Source: Oleidesulfovibrio sp964593925
GTDB taxonomy: Bacteria > Desulfobacterota > Desulfovibrionia > Desulfovibrionales > Desulfovibrionaceae
Assembly: GCA_964593925.1 (NCBI GenBank)
Contig: CAZQKM010000009.1
Coordinates: 1 to 64,000, forward strand
Reading direction: 5' to 3'
DNA: 64,000 bases
Made by a program: the position numbers and the translations under genes. The notes beneath the pieces are model-generated. The model saw nothing but the letters and a program-made list of their open reading frames with translations, did not search any database and was not told where the DNA came from. Positions 50,272-58,943 of this stretch are shown one piece after another (positions within the stretch are counted from its first letter, which is position 1; the number at the start of each line of letters is the position of its first letter).

Positions 50272-50952
50272 TCATACGAGCTCCTGAAGAACTCGGGCCG
50301 TGATGCTGGTGGCATTTAATGTTATAATTCCCGACACGCTACGTACCAATTGACGCTGTTCTTCCGTGAAGCCCATATCGTCCAGCAAAATATAGTCTGC
50401 CCCAGAGGCTTTTGCCATGCGTGCCGCCTCAGCGAGGCGCTTTTTTCCCTCATATGGCGAAGAAGCCGCTGTCGACACCCGGGCAGAGTAAGGCTGCCAC
50501 TGGGCCGGAGCCGCGGCCATATCCGATTCTGGCCCGATGATACACAGGTGCGCGTGGCGGGCCACTGCTGCGACAACGCAACGAATAAACGTAATGGGTT
50601 CTATGAGCTGAGGCACGGCTTGCTTCAGGGCTGGAAACTCGCCAGAACAAAGAAGAAAAAAAGTATCGCACTGGGCTTCAAGTTCTCGGGCTGCGCTAAT
50701 CAGGCGCGGGAGCAAATGCCTTTTGGCGACACATACTCCCTTGGGGGCTCCCTCCATTAACACGCACGTCTCTATACTGGGTTCTCCAGCAACGGGCGCA
50801 AGGCTTTCAATGGATTTCCAGGTCAATCCGTCAAGTCCGCCCCGTTGTACAAACTGCACTTTATCGCCCAGAATACCACGCAGAGAAGGTTCCACATCCG
50901 TGCGGGGCGATTGCCCGAGGGTCAGTATGCCAAGCGTAAATGTATCTTTCAT
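50272..50952 (-). CDS. aroM: AroM family protein
   Basis: This 226-residue AroM family protein has unknown biochemistry. Features are TLGILTLGQSPRTDVEPSLRG at the N-terminus, a family signature, and the C-terminal GADYILLDDMGFTEEQRQLV. It has an Asp/Glu racemase-like fold, as far as the family is known. I chose ATG 50952 because the family begins with the TLGILTLGQ strand; the frame is open to 51060. It sits between the binding protein and the HutI-like enzyme. A racemase-type step on an amino acid-derived substrate would fit the context but is inference. Confidence 0.85.
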   Translation of the reverse strand: MKDTFTLGILTLGQSPRTDVEPSLRGILGDKVQFVQRGGLDGLTWKSIESLAPVAGEPSIETCVLMEGAPKGVCVAKRHLLPRLISAARELEAQCDTFFLLCSGEFPALKQAVPQLIEPITFIRCVVAAVARHAHLCIIGPESDMAAAPAQWQPYSARVSTAASSPYEGKKRLAEAARMAKASGADYILLDDMGFTEEQRQLVRSVSGIITLNATSITARVLQELV

Positions 50953-51040
50953 ATGTATCTGCCAGGGGAAGAGTCCTGTTTCCAGAAAGTGAGAAGCCAC
51001 CCCCAAACAAGAGCGGCTCCTCCATATAATTCCACGAAAC

Positions 51041-51889
51041 CTACTTGACAGCTTGGCCATTGATCAGCGGTCGAGGCAGAGCACCGGACTCGGCACCCCA
51101 CTTTTTCATGATCGCTGCATAGGTACCATCGGCAAAGATTTTTTGCAGGGCAGCGTACACCGCGTCACGCAACTGCACATTGTCTTTGCTAAAGGCGATG
51201 CCGTAAGGATTGGCCTCAAGCAACGGGCCAACCGCAACAAAAGCCTCTTTCTGCTGCACATTGGCCCAACCCAAAGCCTCGGGGCTCAGGGCAGAAGCCT
51301 GAGCACGGCCTTGCAGCATCTGCATGCGGGCAGAAGCCGCAGAATCGACGGCCATGATGTTGATGCCCATCTTGCCCTTAGAGACCAGGTTATTCTCGTT
51401 CCACTTCTGCATGGTGGTCAGGTAGTCTGTTGCAGCAGAGACAGCCAGCGTCTTTCCGTCCAGAGCTGTAAGGTCGGTGATCTCATTGGCAAGGGCTTTT
51501 GTGGTGAAACACTGGGTTCCGGAGTTGAAGTAGTCAATGAAATCAAGGGACTCACGGCGTACAGCGCTATCGGACATACCAGAAATGACCATGTCAACAC
51601 GCTTGGTGTGGATGGAGTTGATCAACTGGTCGAACTGCTGGTCATCAAACTGAATTTTGACGCCCAATTCTTTGCCTATGGCCTCAGCCAACTCCACGTC
51701 GATACCGATCAGGGTATCGGTGCCGGGCTCCTTGAATTCCATGGGCGGAAAGATACCGTTGATGCCGACAATGATTTTTCCACTTTTTTTGATGGTATCA
51801 GGCAGCAGGGTATGGCTTTTGGAGGCAAAAGCCGTTCCAGCCAGGCTCAGGGCAATCAAGCACAAGGCTATGGGTATAATTTTTTTCAA
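51041..51889 (-). CDS. Amino-acid-type ABC transporter substrate-binding protein
   Basis: This periplasmic binding protein of family 3 (polar amino acids) has 282 residues. I prefer the TTG start at 51889 because AAGGAGAG lies at the right distance and a signal peptide follows at once (KKIIPIALCLIALSLAGTAFA). The ATG at 51934 would place 15 extra residues before it. Core blocks are GKIIVGINGIFPPMEF, GIDVELAEAIGKELG, DMVISGMSDSAVRRE and LDGKTLAVSAATDYLTTM. It works with the ATPase and permease encoded just upstream in the same operon. Confidence 0.9.
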   Translation of the reverse strand: MKKIIPIALCLIALSLAGTAFASKSHTLLPDTIKKSGKIIVGINGIFPPMEFKEPGTDTLIGIDVELAEAIGKELGVKIQFDDQQFDQLINSIHTKRVDMVISGMSDSAVRRESLDFIDYFNSGTQCFTTKALANEITDLTALDGKTLAVSAATDYLTTMQKWNENNLVSKGKMGINIMAVDSAASARMQMLQGRAQASALSPEALGWANVQQKEAFVAVGPLLEANPYGIAFSKDNVQLRDAVYAALQKIFADGTYAAIMKKWGAESGALPRPLINGQAVK

Positions 51890-52063
51890 AACTCTCTCCT
51901 TGCAATATGTTGGATTGAATGGGTTACTGTTCATACGCAATACGGCACAAGGTATAGGGCAGAGCGAGGGCCTTTTCCCATCTTTCCCGCCGCGAGGTAT
52001 GATCTTTTCGCAAAGACTTGATTTCGTATCAGCTGCGCTCAGCACAACGTGTGTAGAATAGGA

Positions 52064-52834
52064 TTAATCAATGGACCCCAAAAAGGCTTTTGTGCGTTCA
52101 TGCCGGGGGTTCTCAAAAATGTCAGCCGGGGTTCCCTCTTCCACCACGCTTCCCCCGTCCATGAAAATAACCTTATGAGCCACATTTTTAGCAAATTCCA
52201 ACTCGTGGGTGACCACAACCATGGTCATGCCGCTTTCGGCCAAGTCTCGCATGACCCTAAGGACATCTCCCACCAGTTCAGGATCCAGAGCGCTGGTCGG
52301 TTCATCGAACAACATAAGCTCAGGCTCCATGGCCAAGGAACGCGCGATGGCGACACGTTGTTGCTGGCCGCCCGAGAGCTGCTTAGGAAACCGGTCTGCC
52401 CAATGGGAGAGCCCCACCTTTTCCAACAGTTCATAGGCGTGGGCTTTTACCTCTTCCGGGTCCTTCTTCAACACGGTGAGCGGGCCTTCCATGACATTTT
52501 CCAGTGCTGTCATATGTGGGAAGAGGTTAAAATTTTGAAAAACCATCCCGATTTTCATACGTATTTTGCAGAGTTCGCTTTCATTTTGTTCGTACAGCCG
52601 GCCATTGCGCTCGTTTATCCCCACCAGCTTGCCACCAACATAAATTCGACCAGCATTAATTTTTTCCAAGTGATTGATACAGCGGAGAAAGGTGCTCTTT
52701 CCCGAGCCGGAAGGCCCGAGCAGACACAAGACCTCGCCCTTGTTCACTTCAAGATGTATCCCTTTAAGTATTTCGTTTTCACCAAAGGATTTGTGAACGT
52801 TCAATGCCCGAAGCATCGGTTCGGCTTGAGGCAT
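52064..52834 (-). CDS. Polar amino acid ABC transporter ATPase (GlnQ/HisP-like)
   Basis: This 256-residue ATPase has Walker A GPSGSGKST, the Q-loop FQNFNLFPHMTALENV, the signature LSGGQQQRVAIARSLA, Walker B LMLFDEPTSALDPELV and the switch His in VVVTHELEFA. The sequence falls with the polar amino acid importers. It lies 2 bases after the permease gene. Confidence 0.95.
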   Translation of the reverse strand: MPQAEPMLRALNVHKSFGENEILKGIHLEVNKGEVLCLLGPSGSGKSTFLRCINHLEKINAGRIYVGGKLVGINERNGRLYEQNESELCKIRMKIGMVFQNFNLFPHMTALENVMEGPLTVLKKDPEEVKAHAYELLEKVGLSHWADRFPKQLSGGQQQRVAIARSLAMEPELMLFDEPTSALDPELVGDVLRVMRDLAESGMTMVVVTHELEFAKNVAHKVIFMDGGSVVEEGTPADIFENPRHERTKAFLGSID

Positions 52835-52836
52835 GG

Positions 52837-53715
52837 TTAGACTCTCCCCTGTTGCTTTTTACCAAAAAGATTTGACTTGAAAACGGTGAACAGGCTCCGA
52901 TGGGCTAAAAACGAGTGGCCGCGATTGACTCGGCGTTCGATTCCCACCTGGCAAAAACTCAGCAATGTTACGACGATCAAGTACCAACCAGTGGCCACTA
53001 TAAGCAGTTCCATAACCTTGGCATTGACGAAATAGATGAGTTGAGCTCGGTGCAACAGTTCGGTAAAGGCAATGGCACTCGCCATGGAGGAGGTCTTGAG
53101 AAGGCCTATGAATTCATTTCCCATCGGGGGAACAATAACCCGCATGGCTTGGGGTAATACAATACGTCGCATGGCTGTCAGGCGGGTCATCCCCAACGTT
53201 GTCGCGGCATCAACCTGCCCTTTGTCCACCGAGAGAATTCCGCTTCGGACGATTTCTGTCATGTATGCGCCTTCATTGAGTCCAAGGCCAAAAAGAGCGG
53301 CAACAAATGGCGTCATGACGTCCACCATCCGATATTCTACGAAGCCAAGGTTAACGACTGGAAAGATCAGGGCCAGATTGAACCAGATCAGCAATTGCAG
53401 ATACACGGGGGTACCACGGAAAAGCCAGATATACAGCCCGGAAAACCAACGTGCGACGGGGTTTTGCGATAGCCGCATCACGGCAAATAAAATGCCCAAA
53501 ATCAGGCCAATGACCATGGAGCAGACTGTGATGAGGATGGTGTTTCCTAGACCCAGGATGAGCGCGGGCGAAAAAAAGAACTGTCCCACCACTGGCCAGT
53601 CAATCTGGCCAACGATGAATGCGTTGACGATGAGGCAGAGAAGGGCAATGAGTATGACCCCTGAAAGCCAGCGTCCATAATGTCTAAGGGGAATGATCTT
53701 GTCGCTTGTTTCCAT
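52837..53715 (-). CDS. Polar amino acid ABC transporter permease
   Basis: This inner-membrane permease of the His/Glu/Gln/Arg family has 292 residues. There are about five to six membrane segments (WLSGVILIALLCLIVNAF, ILGLGNTILITVCSMVIGLILG and others) and the EAA loop ITEIVRSG-like stretch TEIVRSGILSVDKGQVDAATTLG. I chose ATG 53715 (METSDKII) because the extended frame to 53916 has no membrane or family sequence and runs through the operator region. It is the first gene of the six-gene operon. A single permease implies a homodimeric channel. Confidence 0.93.
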   Translation of the reverse strand: METSDKIIPLRHYGRWLSGVILIALLCLIVNAFIVGQIDWPVVGQFFFSPALILGLGNTILITVCSMVIGLILGILFAVMRLSQNPVARWFSGLYIWLFRGTPVYLQLLIWFNLALIFPVVNLGFVEYRMVDVMTPFVAALFGLGLNEGAYMTEIVRSGILSVDKGQVDAATTLGMTRLTAMRRIVLPQAMRVIVPPMGNEFIGLLKTSSMASAIAFTELLHRAQLIYFVNAKVMELLIVATGWYLIVVTLLSFCQVGIERRVNRGHSFLAHRSLFTVFKSNLFGKKQQGRV

Positions 53716-54031
53716 CTCGGTTCCATTGGTCCGTGTTGCCGCGATACGCTTCGGCTTTGCAGTGGGTTTTGACTGGGTAAAGACCCAATATGTAAAAATT
53801 GTTCGACAATGTTTGTCCGACAATATTTTTGGCGTCAAGTGAAACTTGCGGATAACCGGGCGTGGGCTGCCAGAGCGTAAAGGCAGGTTAATGTATGGCT
53901 TCAGTAAAGCCAGCATGGGCGGTGGAAGCAGAAAGACTTATAAGCTAAATCAAACTATTTTAATGTGGGTGTAGACAATAAACCCCAGTCTCTATGCCTT
54001 TTAATTCACACAATACTGGTCTGGTTTTGTC
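53716..54031. other. Intergenic region upstream of the ABC operon
   Basis: This 316-bp gap holds the paired operator-like palindromes at 53799-53823 and an AT-rich promoter region. No gene is seen. Confidence 0.5.
53799..53823. promoter_or_regulatory. Paired 11-bp palindromes, likely GntR/FCD operators
   Basis: TTGTTCGACAA (53799-53809) and TTGTCCGACAA (53813-53823) are 14 bases apart, so on different faces after about 1.3 helix turns. Both match the TTGTnnnACAA pattern bound by many FCD regulators. They lie 84-108 bases upstream of the permease start, and the operon encodes an FCD regulator. Confidence 0.72.
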
Positions 54032-54748
54032 TTATTCAAAGGTTTTTTTATTTTTACAAAATATATCAGGCTTAAACTGTGGCATGCCTTTTAGGCCTGC
54101 GAACCACTTGTTGGCTCCTTGTATTTGACCTTTTGAAAGCGAGAGTTTTTCTTTTAGTTGCCCCTGTAAACTTCTTAAAAATTTTTTTCCAGCCATGTTC
54201 GATATTTTTGTAATCCCTTTCTCCAGCCAAAAGTTGTATGCATAGCAGACATGGAGATTATGTGGGCTCAACTTAGGGACACTCCTTCGGCATTTGTCCA
54301 TAACGTTCCAGACATAGTTGAGCGAGGCTTCATTAACTGTTTTCAGTTCAAAGCGGTTTTTCTTCAGCACATCGTAAATTTGTAACACATCGGGCTGCGG
54401 CATCACGTTGAAGTCATGAAGGCCTTCAACTCTAAGGCGTAAGTATTCAACCGCCAGAAGGTACGTGTGGGATACACTAGTTTTTTGTTCTTTTGCTCTC
54501 CGTGTTTCTACTGCTTGCGGGTGGCTTCCGGTGGTCTCATCGACAGGCATTATTATGGCTGCTTTCGTAAAATCGGGAATACCGCATTCTGGATTGGGCG
54601 CAACATCATGCGCACATTTTTTACCGTATGCTACATCATTGCCAAGTGCGTCTGAGAGGATGTATGCGACTCCACTCGTAAGCCGGCGGTTACATTTGCC
54701 GCAGTTAGCATCATGAACAAAGTCAATACGGTCAATCCTCATTCTCAT
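54032..54748 (-). CDS. Hypothetical protein with a cysteine cluster (putative zinc site)
   Basis: I do not recognise this 238-residue protein. Near its N-terminus it has ANCGKCNRRLTSGVAYIL and, about 25 residues on, YGKKCAHDV, a CxxC plus Cys/His arrangement that would fit one zinc. The C-terminal half is helical and basic (KKFLRSLQGQLKEKLSLSKGQ). ATG 54748 has GGAG eight bases upstream; the frame is open to 54922. The gene is AT-richer than its neighbours and stands alone, which suggests acquired DNA, perhaps from a phage or plasmid. No function is proposed. Confidence 0.6.
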   Translation of the reverse strand: MRMRIDRIDFVHDANCGKCNRRLTSGVAYILSDALGNDVAYGKKCAHDVAPNPECGIPDFTKAAIIMPVDETTGSHPQAVETRRAKEQKTSVSHTYLLAVEYLRLRVEGLHDFNVMPQPDVLQIYDVLKKNRFELKTVNEASLNYVWNVMDKCRRSVPKLSPHNLHVCYAYNFWLEKGITKISNMAGKKFLRSLQGQLKEKLSLSKGQIQGANKWFAGLKGMPQFKPDIFCKNKKTFE

Positions 54749-54860
54749 CTTATGGACTCCGTTCTCTACATAAAAATATTCAAGTAAAGCCATTGAGACA
54801 GGACTTTGCTGTAAAAATATCTGTAAGTGACTTTTTAGGCCTGCTCTAGGCCAATGAAAA

Positions 54861-55067
54861 TCAATAAGCCATGTGGGCACCTGTGTGAAATGTATGCCAA
54901 ACGGCTTTGTGTAAGCGTTCACAGATGTTATAGTCAGTTTCGTCTATAGCCAGAGATATCTTGGTAATCTTATGTTTCTGTTTGCCGTAGTATTTCCTGC
55001 TCCTAGCCCTCGGGATGCGGGTAATACCCATTTGCTGAGATGAAGGCCGACGAATCCACACGTTCAT
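54861..55067 (-). pseudogene. Possible transposase remnant
   Basis: A 68-codon minus-strand frame contains SRKYYGKQKHKITKISLAID, which resembles the (R)KYYGKxKHxTxK stretch of DDE transposases of the IS5 type. No intact catalytic triad, inverted ends or second part was found. The fragment is too short to assign an element, and it lies beside an AT-rich orphan gene. Confidence 0.3.
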
Positions 55068-55518
55068 TGAACAGATCAGCCCCGGTTAGGCTGTTTTGCA
55101 TTTTTTGGCCAGTAGTTGTGACTACTTTGTCCAGAGTCCATCCTCCGGATGTCCAACCAAGCTCTTTTTCAAGGCTTTATCCGCCTTTCTTGGCAATGTC
55201 TGACAAAGTTGGTGTTTTTTTATTCTGTGTATCTATATCACGTGTTCCTGATAGCAGCTACCTTTTACTCTGGCCTAAAGCTATTTGTAGCCCTTCTTGC
55301 CTCGAAAAGTCCTTCCTGTTGTTTGTCATGGCCAAGTAAAAATGTCTGTGGTCTGGTGGCCTGTTCAAAAAGGTAAAATGTTGACGTCACAGGGTGGCCT
55401 TACATTGAAAAAGACTCTGGTGCGCCTGACTGTGAACATACTATCAAACGGTCTTAGAAATTATTGTGCCGGACGGGTGTATTTTGCCCACCGCCAGCGG
55501 GTGGCCCCTACCTTACAT

Positions 55519-55564
55519 ATCCTTTGGATAGCTGACTCTATCTGATTGTTGCTACCCAAAGGAT
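55519..55564. repeat. 14-bp inverted repeat after the Mrp gene
   Basis: ATCCTTTGGATAGC (55519-55532) and GCTACCCAAAGGAT (55551-55564) pair except for one position, with an 18-base loop. There is no T-run on either side. It could be an mRNA 3' structure or the end of a mobile element. Confidence 0.55.
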
Positions 55565-55577
55565 CAGAGCGTTGGGC

Positions 55578-56411
55578 TTATTGACGCGTGGTATCCATTG
55601 TCAACAGCAGATCAACGGCCGGGGTAAGCATTTCTGCGTTGAAATGTTCGATTTTTCCCGCATCGCATGCCTCGGCCAGCTTTGGATCAAGGGGCAGCTT
55701 GGCCAGCACGGGAATACCATATTCCCGCCCCACTTGGTCTATATGGCTTTCGCCGAATATTTTGTAGTCCTTGCCATTATCCGGACAGTGGAAGTAGGAC
55801 ATGTTTTCAACAAGTCCCAGTATGGGGACGTGCATTGTTTTTGCCATGTTCACCGCCTTTGAAACGATCATGGCCACCAGCTCTTGCGGTGAGGCAACAA
55901 CAATGATGCCGTCAACAGGCAGAGACTGAAAGACTGTCAGGGGGACATCGCCAGTACCCGGCGGCATGTCAACAAACATAAAGTCAATGTCCTCCCAGAT
56001 GACCTCTGCCCAGAATTGCCTCACCATGTTGCCGATTATGGGACCCCGCCACAGTACGGGCTGTGTTACATCTTGAAGTAGAAGGTTGAAGGACATAACT
56101 GCTATGCCGGTAGCGCTTTTGAGCGGGACTATACCTTGCCCATTGCTCACAGCCATTCCTGTAATGCCAAATACCTTGGGAATGGAAGGGCCGGTGATAT
56201 CAGCATCAAGAATTGCACATTGTGGGCCTTTGCGGGCCACTTCTGAAGCAAGCAGCGAGGTTAGCAGGGATTTTCCCACGCCTCCCTTGCCGCTTACAAT
56301 GCCGATTACTTTTTTTATGTTGCTCAGTGCATGGGGCTGGTCGGTGGTCTGTTTGTCTGCGTAGTCTTCCGCGCAGCTGCTACAGCTTTGTTTGTTACAT
56401 TGCCCTTTCAT
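55578..56411 (-). CDS. Mrp/NBP35-type P-loop ATPase (Orp-like)
   Basis: This 277-residue ATPase of the Mrp/ApbC/NBP35 group is an iron-sulfur carrier or ParA-like partner protein. It has an N-terminal Cys cluster (CNKQSCSSC), the deviant Walker A GIVSGKGGVGKSLLTSLLA, Walker B VDMPPGTGDVPLT and FHCPDNGKDYKIFGE near the C-terminus. ATG 56411 has GGGAGG upstream; the frame is open to 56465. It is divergent from DUF134 and NifX-like genes. In Desulfovibrio such genes form the orp group that interacts with cell-division proteins; that link is by family only. Confidence 0.9.
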   Translation of the reverse strand: MKGQCNKQSCSSCAEDYADKQTTDQPHALSNIKKVIGIVSGKGGVGKSLLTSLLASEVARKGPQCAILDADITGPSIPKVFGITGMAVSNGQGIVPLKSATGIAVMSFNLLLQDVTQPVLWRGPIIGNMVRQFWAEVIWEDIDFMFVDMPPGTGDVPLTVFQSLPVDGIIVVASPQELVAMIVSKAVNMAKTMHVPILGLVENMSYFHCPDNGKDYKIFGESHIDQVGREYGIPVLAKLPLDPKLAEACDAGKIEHFNAEMLTPAVDLLLTMDTTRQ

Positions 56412-56458
56412 CGCAGTGTGCCTCCCTGGATGTTTTTTGTGTACTTCTCTATGAGTTA

Positions 56459-56484
56459 TTGACATATGACAAAAACAGTGTCAA
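56459..56484. promoter_or_regulatory. Inverted repeat TTGACA-N14-TGTCAA between Mrp and DUF134 genes
   Basis: Perfect arms TTGACA (56459-56464) and TGTCAA (56479-56484) overlap a sigma-70-type promoter for Mrp on the minus strand (-35 TTGACA at 56479-56484, with CAATAA 17 bases further). A regulator bound here would block it. DUF134 is a candidate. Confidence 0.6.
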
Positions 56485-56495
56485 ACGTGTATATA

Positions 56496-56507
56496 TGACA
56501 GATGTCA
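56496..56507. promoter_or_regulatory. Palindrome TGACAGATGTCA, second candidate operator
   Basis: The 5-bp arms TGACA/TGTCA around GA use the same half-site as the repeat 12 bases away, and ATATGACA occurs before both. The pair suggests cooperative binding of one regulator between the divergent genes. Confidence 0.6.
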
Positions 56508-56700
56508 AAGCAGGGGGATGCCTCTGTGGATGGCAAGAATAACGGCCACAAGTATGGCCGCGTCAGTATGCTGCCAGCGGGTCATGGGGCGAATAAAAGA
56601 TTAGCATATTTTTTTGTATACAGGCCACTACTCTTTTAAAGGGTAGTTATTGCGTGGGATGTGCCCACAGCGGAAAATAGATGTTTGGAGCAGGGGAGCC

Positions 56701-57072
56701 ATGCCAAGACCCAGAAAATGCAGAAAGGTCTGCCGTCTTCCAGATAACAATACGTTTGGCCCCATCGGGGGCTGCTGTTTACCCGGTGAGCCTGTGGTGC
56801 TCTTGGTGGATGAGTACGAGGCAGTCCGCCTCATCGACCTGGAGGGTATGAGCCAGGAGGAGTGTGCGGAAAAAATGCATGTTGCCCGGACAACTGTGCA
56901 GGCAAGTTACACCAGTGCGAGAAAAAAGCTCGCAGAGCTGCTCGTGAACGGAAAAAGGCTTGTTATCGAAGGTGGTGACTACAGGCTGTGTGAAGGCGGA
57001 CCCCAGTGCGGGAGAGGATGCCGTAGCATGGCCCCTACAGCCACGGGATGTTCCAAGAGTTCGTGTGCATAG
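56701..57072 (+). CDS. DUF134 family DNA-binding protein
   Basis: This 123-residue DUF134 protein has the signature MPRPRKCRKVCRLP, a sigma-70-like helix-turn-helix (DEYEAVRLIDLEGMSQEECAEKMHVARTTVQ) and a C-terminal Cys-rich tail (LCEGGPQCGRGC) that may bind metal. GGGGAG precedes ATG 56701; the frame is open to 56650. It is likely a metal- or redox-responsive regulator of the divergent Mrp gene and of the NifX-like gene downstream. Confidence 0.92.
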   Translation: MPRPRKCRKVCRLPDNNTFGPIGGCCLPGEPVVLLVDEYEAVRLIDLEGMSQEECAEKMHVARTTVQASYTSARKKLAELLVNGKRLVIEGGDYRLCEGGPQCGRGCRSMAPTATGCSKSSCA

Positions 57073-57188
57073 GATAATTTTTGAATGTCCGTCGGTCGTG
57101 GTTTGGCCGGCGTGTATGCCATGTAATCGCCTGCATTTGCCCTTTGAGATCAAAGAGCTTTGCAGGCCAAAAGTTCAGGAGTATGGGT

Positions 57189-57566
57189 ATGAGTGCAAAG
57201 AAAGTAGCGATTCCCTCGGCCGCACCTGGGGGCATGGAGGCCGCTGTAGACATGCATTTTGGCCAGTGCGATCTCTATACAATTGTGGAGCTTGATGAAA
57301 GTGGTGTGCGCTCTGTGGGCACAGTGGAGAAGGTTCCCCATGCACAGGGTGGCTGCCTAGCCCCTGTGCAGCTGTTGGCTTCCAGGGGTGTGGACACCTT
57401 GCTTGCAGCTGGTATGGGTATGCGTCCTCTCACGGGATTCCACCAAGAGGGAATCAAGGTCTATCATACTGAAGAGCAGGAAACAGTGGGGCAGGCCGTG
57501 CAGGCTTTCCTGCAGGGCACGCTCAAGCCGTTTGATACCCAGCGTACCTGCGGGGGGTGTCACTAG
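57189..57566 (+). CDS. Dinitrogenase iron-molybdenum cofactor (NifX/NifB) domain protein
   Basis: This 125-residue protein has the NifX/NafY-type domain that binds metal-sulfur clusters or cofactor precursors. Blocks are VAIPSAAPGGMEAAVDMHFGQCDLYTIVEL, of which HFGQC is typical, and LASRGVDTLLAAGMGMRP. It ends with a Cys/His tail CGGCH. I chose ATG 57189 because AGGAG is seven bases upstream; ATG 57183 is too close. It follows DUF134 and probably shares its transcript. Confidence 0.9.
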   Translation: MSAKKVAIPSAAPGGMEAAVDMHFGQCDLYTIVELDESGVRSVGTVEKVPHAQGGCLAPVQLLASRGVDTLLAAGMGMRPLTGFHQEGIKVYHTEEQETVGQAVQAFLQGTLKPFDTQRTCGGCH

Positions 57567-57689
57567 TCTGGATATGCGCCAAAGGTAGTCGATTGCAGAC
57601 AAATCGCGGCGGCATTGCTTCCCGGTTGTGCAGGACTCTGCTCCATTTACAAGAGCGTGTCTGCTTGTGGGGAGCAATGCCAGGCCGTT

Positions 57690-58934
57690 CTACACGGCAG
57701 AACCAGGTAGGTCAGGCCGTTTTTTTTCTTTCAGGATGGCACAGCAGATACCTGTGCCAATGATGCACAAAACAATGGCAACAGCTAGAATATAGCTGTA
57801 CCCCGCATTTTTGTAGGTATCAATCAGGTAGCCGAACAAGGGGGGGAACAGTGCATCGGGAGTATAGCCGATGAGGCTGATGACCGCTACGGCGATCCCC
57901 ATTTTTTCTGGTGGGATTCTGGTTTCTTCAATGCAGGAAAGCATGAGGTTGTAAATAACCAGCCCGATAGCCCCAAAGAATAGTGTCAGGGCGATGAGAA
58001 GGGTATTGGAGGTACCTGCGGGCAGCATCAGTACAACCAAGGTGGTGAAGGCAACGGTGATGAATGCGCCAAGGAGTACTTTTGCGGTGGAGTTCAGTTT
58101 ATCGGCGAGGTAACCACTGAGCGGACCGGTGACAATGCGCAAGCCATAGGAACGGATGGTGCCAAGTACACCCCCGAATGCAATGGATGCACCCAGTACG
58201 TTTGTCGTATAGGGGGTAAGATAGCCGATGCACAGGTAGATACCGTACCCACAGAAGATGAGCACAATCATCAGCCACACGGAACGCAGCCTGAGTGCGG
58301 CTTTAATGTTGGCAAGACTCATGGAGGGGTGTTCTTCTATGCTATTGGTGGCCTCGGGATGTTTGCGTACCACAAAAAAGACGCCTACGGCAGCCAGCAG
58401 GCAGAATGCGGCTTGCGTATACATAAGTGTATTGAATGCAAGAGGCAGATTGTCAGGGTTTATATCGACCAGTTTGGCACCGACAAAGCCAATAAGCGTA
58501 GAGAAAATGCCGGTAGCCGAATAGAAACAGCCAAACATTTTTCCCTGGTCATTTGCAGAGCCTGATTCACGAACTGCCTTGACCATGGGCACCCAAAAAA
58601 GCGGCATGATTACGCCGGAGATTCCCCAGGCAATGGCGCCGCCGGAATACGTGGGAGCGAGCATAACCATAAAGTGTGCCGCAGCCTGTAGTACAAGGCC
58701 AATGGTCATCAGCATGCTGGAGGAAACCTTGTCGGTAATCGCACCGGCAGGAATATAGATACACATGGCCATGGTGGTGTATATGGTAAGGAACGTGCCG
58801 AGCTGCTGGTTGGAAACGTGCAATACCCCGGTGATCAGGTCATACAGCTTGAAATGGATATACGGCAGTGCCATGCAGGATGAAAATGCAAGGCCGATAA
58901 TGGCCAGTTGCAGGTACTGGCGGAATGTACTCAT
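57690..58934 (-). CDS. MFS transporter
   Basis: This 414-residue major facilitator protein has about 12 membrane segments. Features are the loop 2-3 motif-like AGAITDKVSSSMLM, SGVIMPLFWVPMVKAV and the second-half GPLSGYLADKLNS. The family suggests an organic anion or sugar-acid importer; no more precise call can be made. It starts 9 bases downstream of the amidohydrolase copy 2 stop, so the order amidohydrolase-carrier is the reverse of copy 1, where the carrier comes first. Confidence 0.88.
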   Translation of the reverse strand: MSTFRQYLQLAIIGLAFSSCMALPYIHFKLYDLITGVLHVSNQQLGTFLTIYTTMAMCIYIPAGAITDKVSSSMLMTIGLVLQAAAHFMVMLAPTYSGGAIAWGISGVIMPLFWVPMVKAVRESGSANDQGKMFGCFYSATGIFSTLIGFVGAKLVDINPDNLPLAFNTLMYTQAAFCLLAAVGVFFVVRKHPEATNSIEEHPSMSLANIKAALRLRSVWLMIVLIFCGYGIYLCIGYLTPYTTNVLGASIAFGGVLGTIRSYGLRIVTGPLSGYLADKLNSTAKVLLGAFITVAFTTLVVLMLPAGTSNTLLIALTLFFGAIGLVIYNLMLSCIEETRIPPEKMGIAVAVISLIGYTPDALFPPLFGYLIDTYKNAGYSYILAVAIVLCIIGTGICCAILKEKKRPDLPGSAV

Positions 58935-58943
58935 AAAGTTCCC

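Larger units (their letters stand above)
54749..55577. other. Gap of about 830 bp with remnant-like sequence
   Basis: The region holds no intact gene. A minus-strand fragment at 54861-55067 resembles part of a transposase. A 14-bp inverted repeat with one mismatch lies at 55519-55564, directly after the Mrp gene. The rest is interrupted in all frames. Confidence 0.5.
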
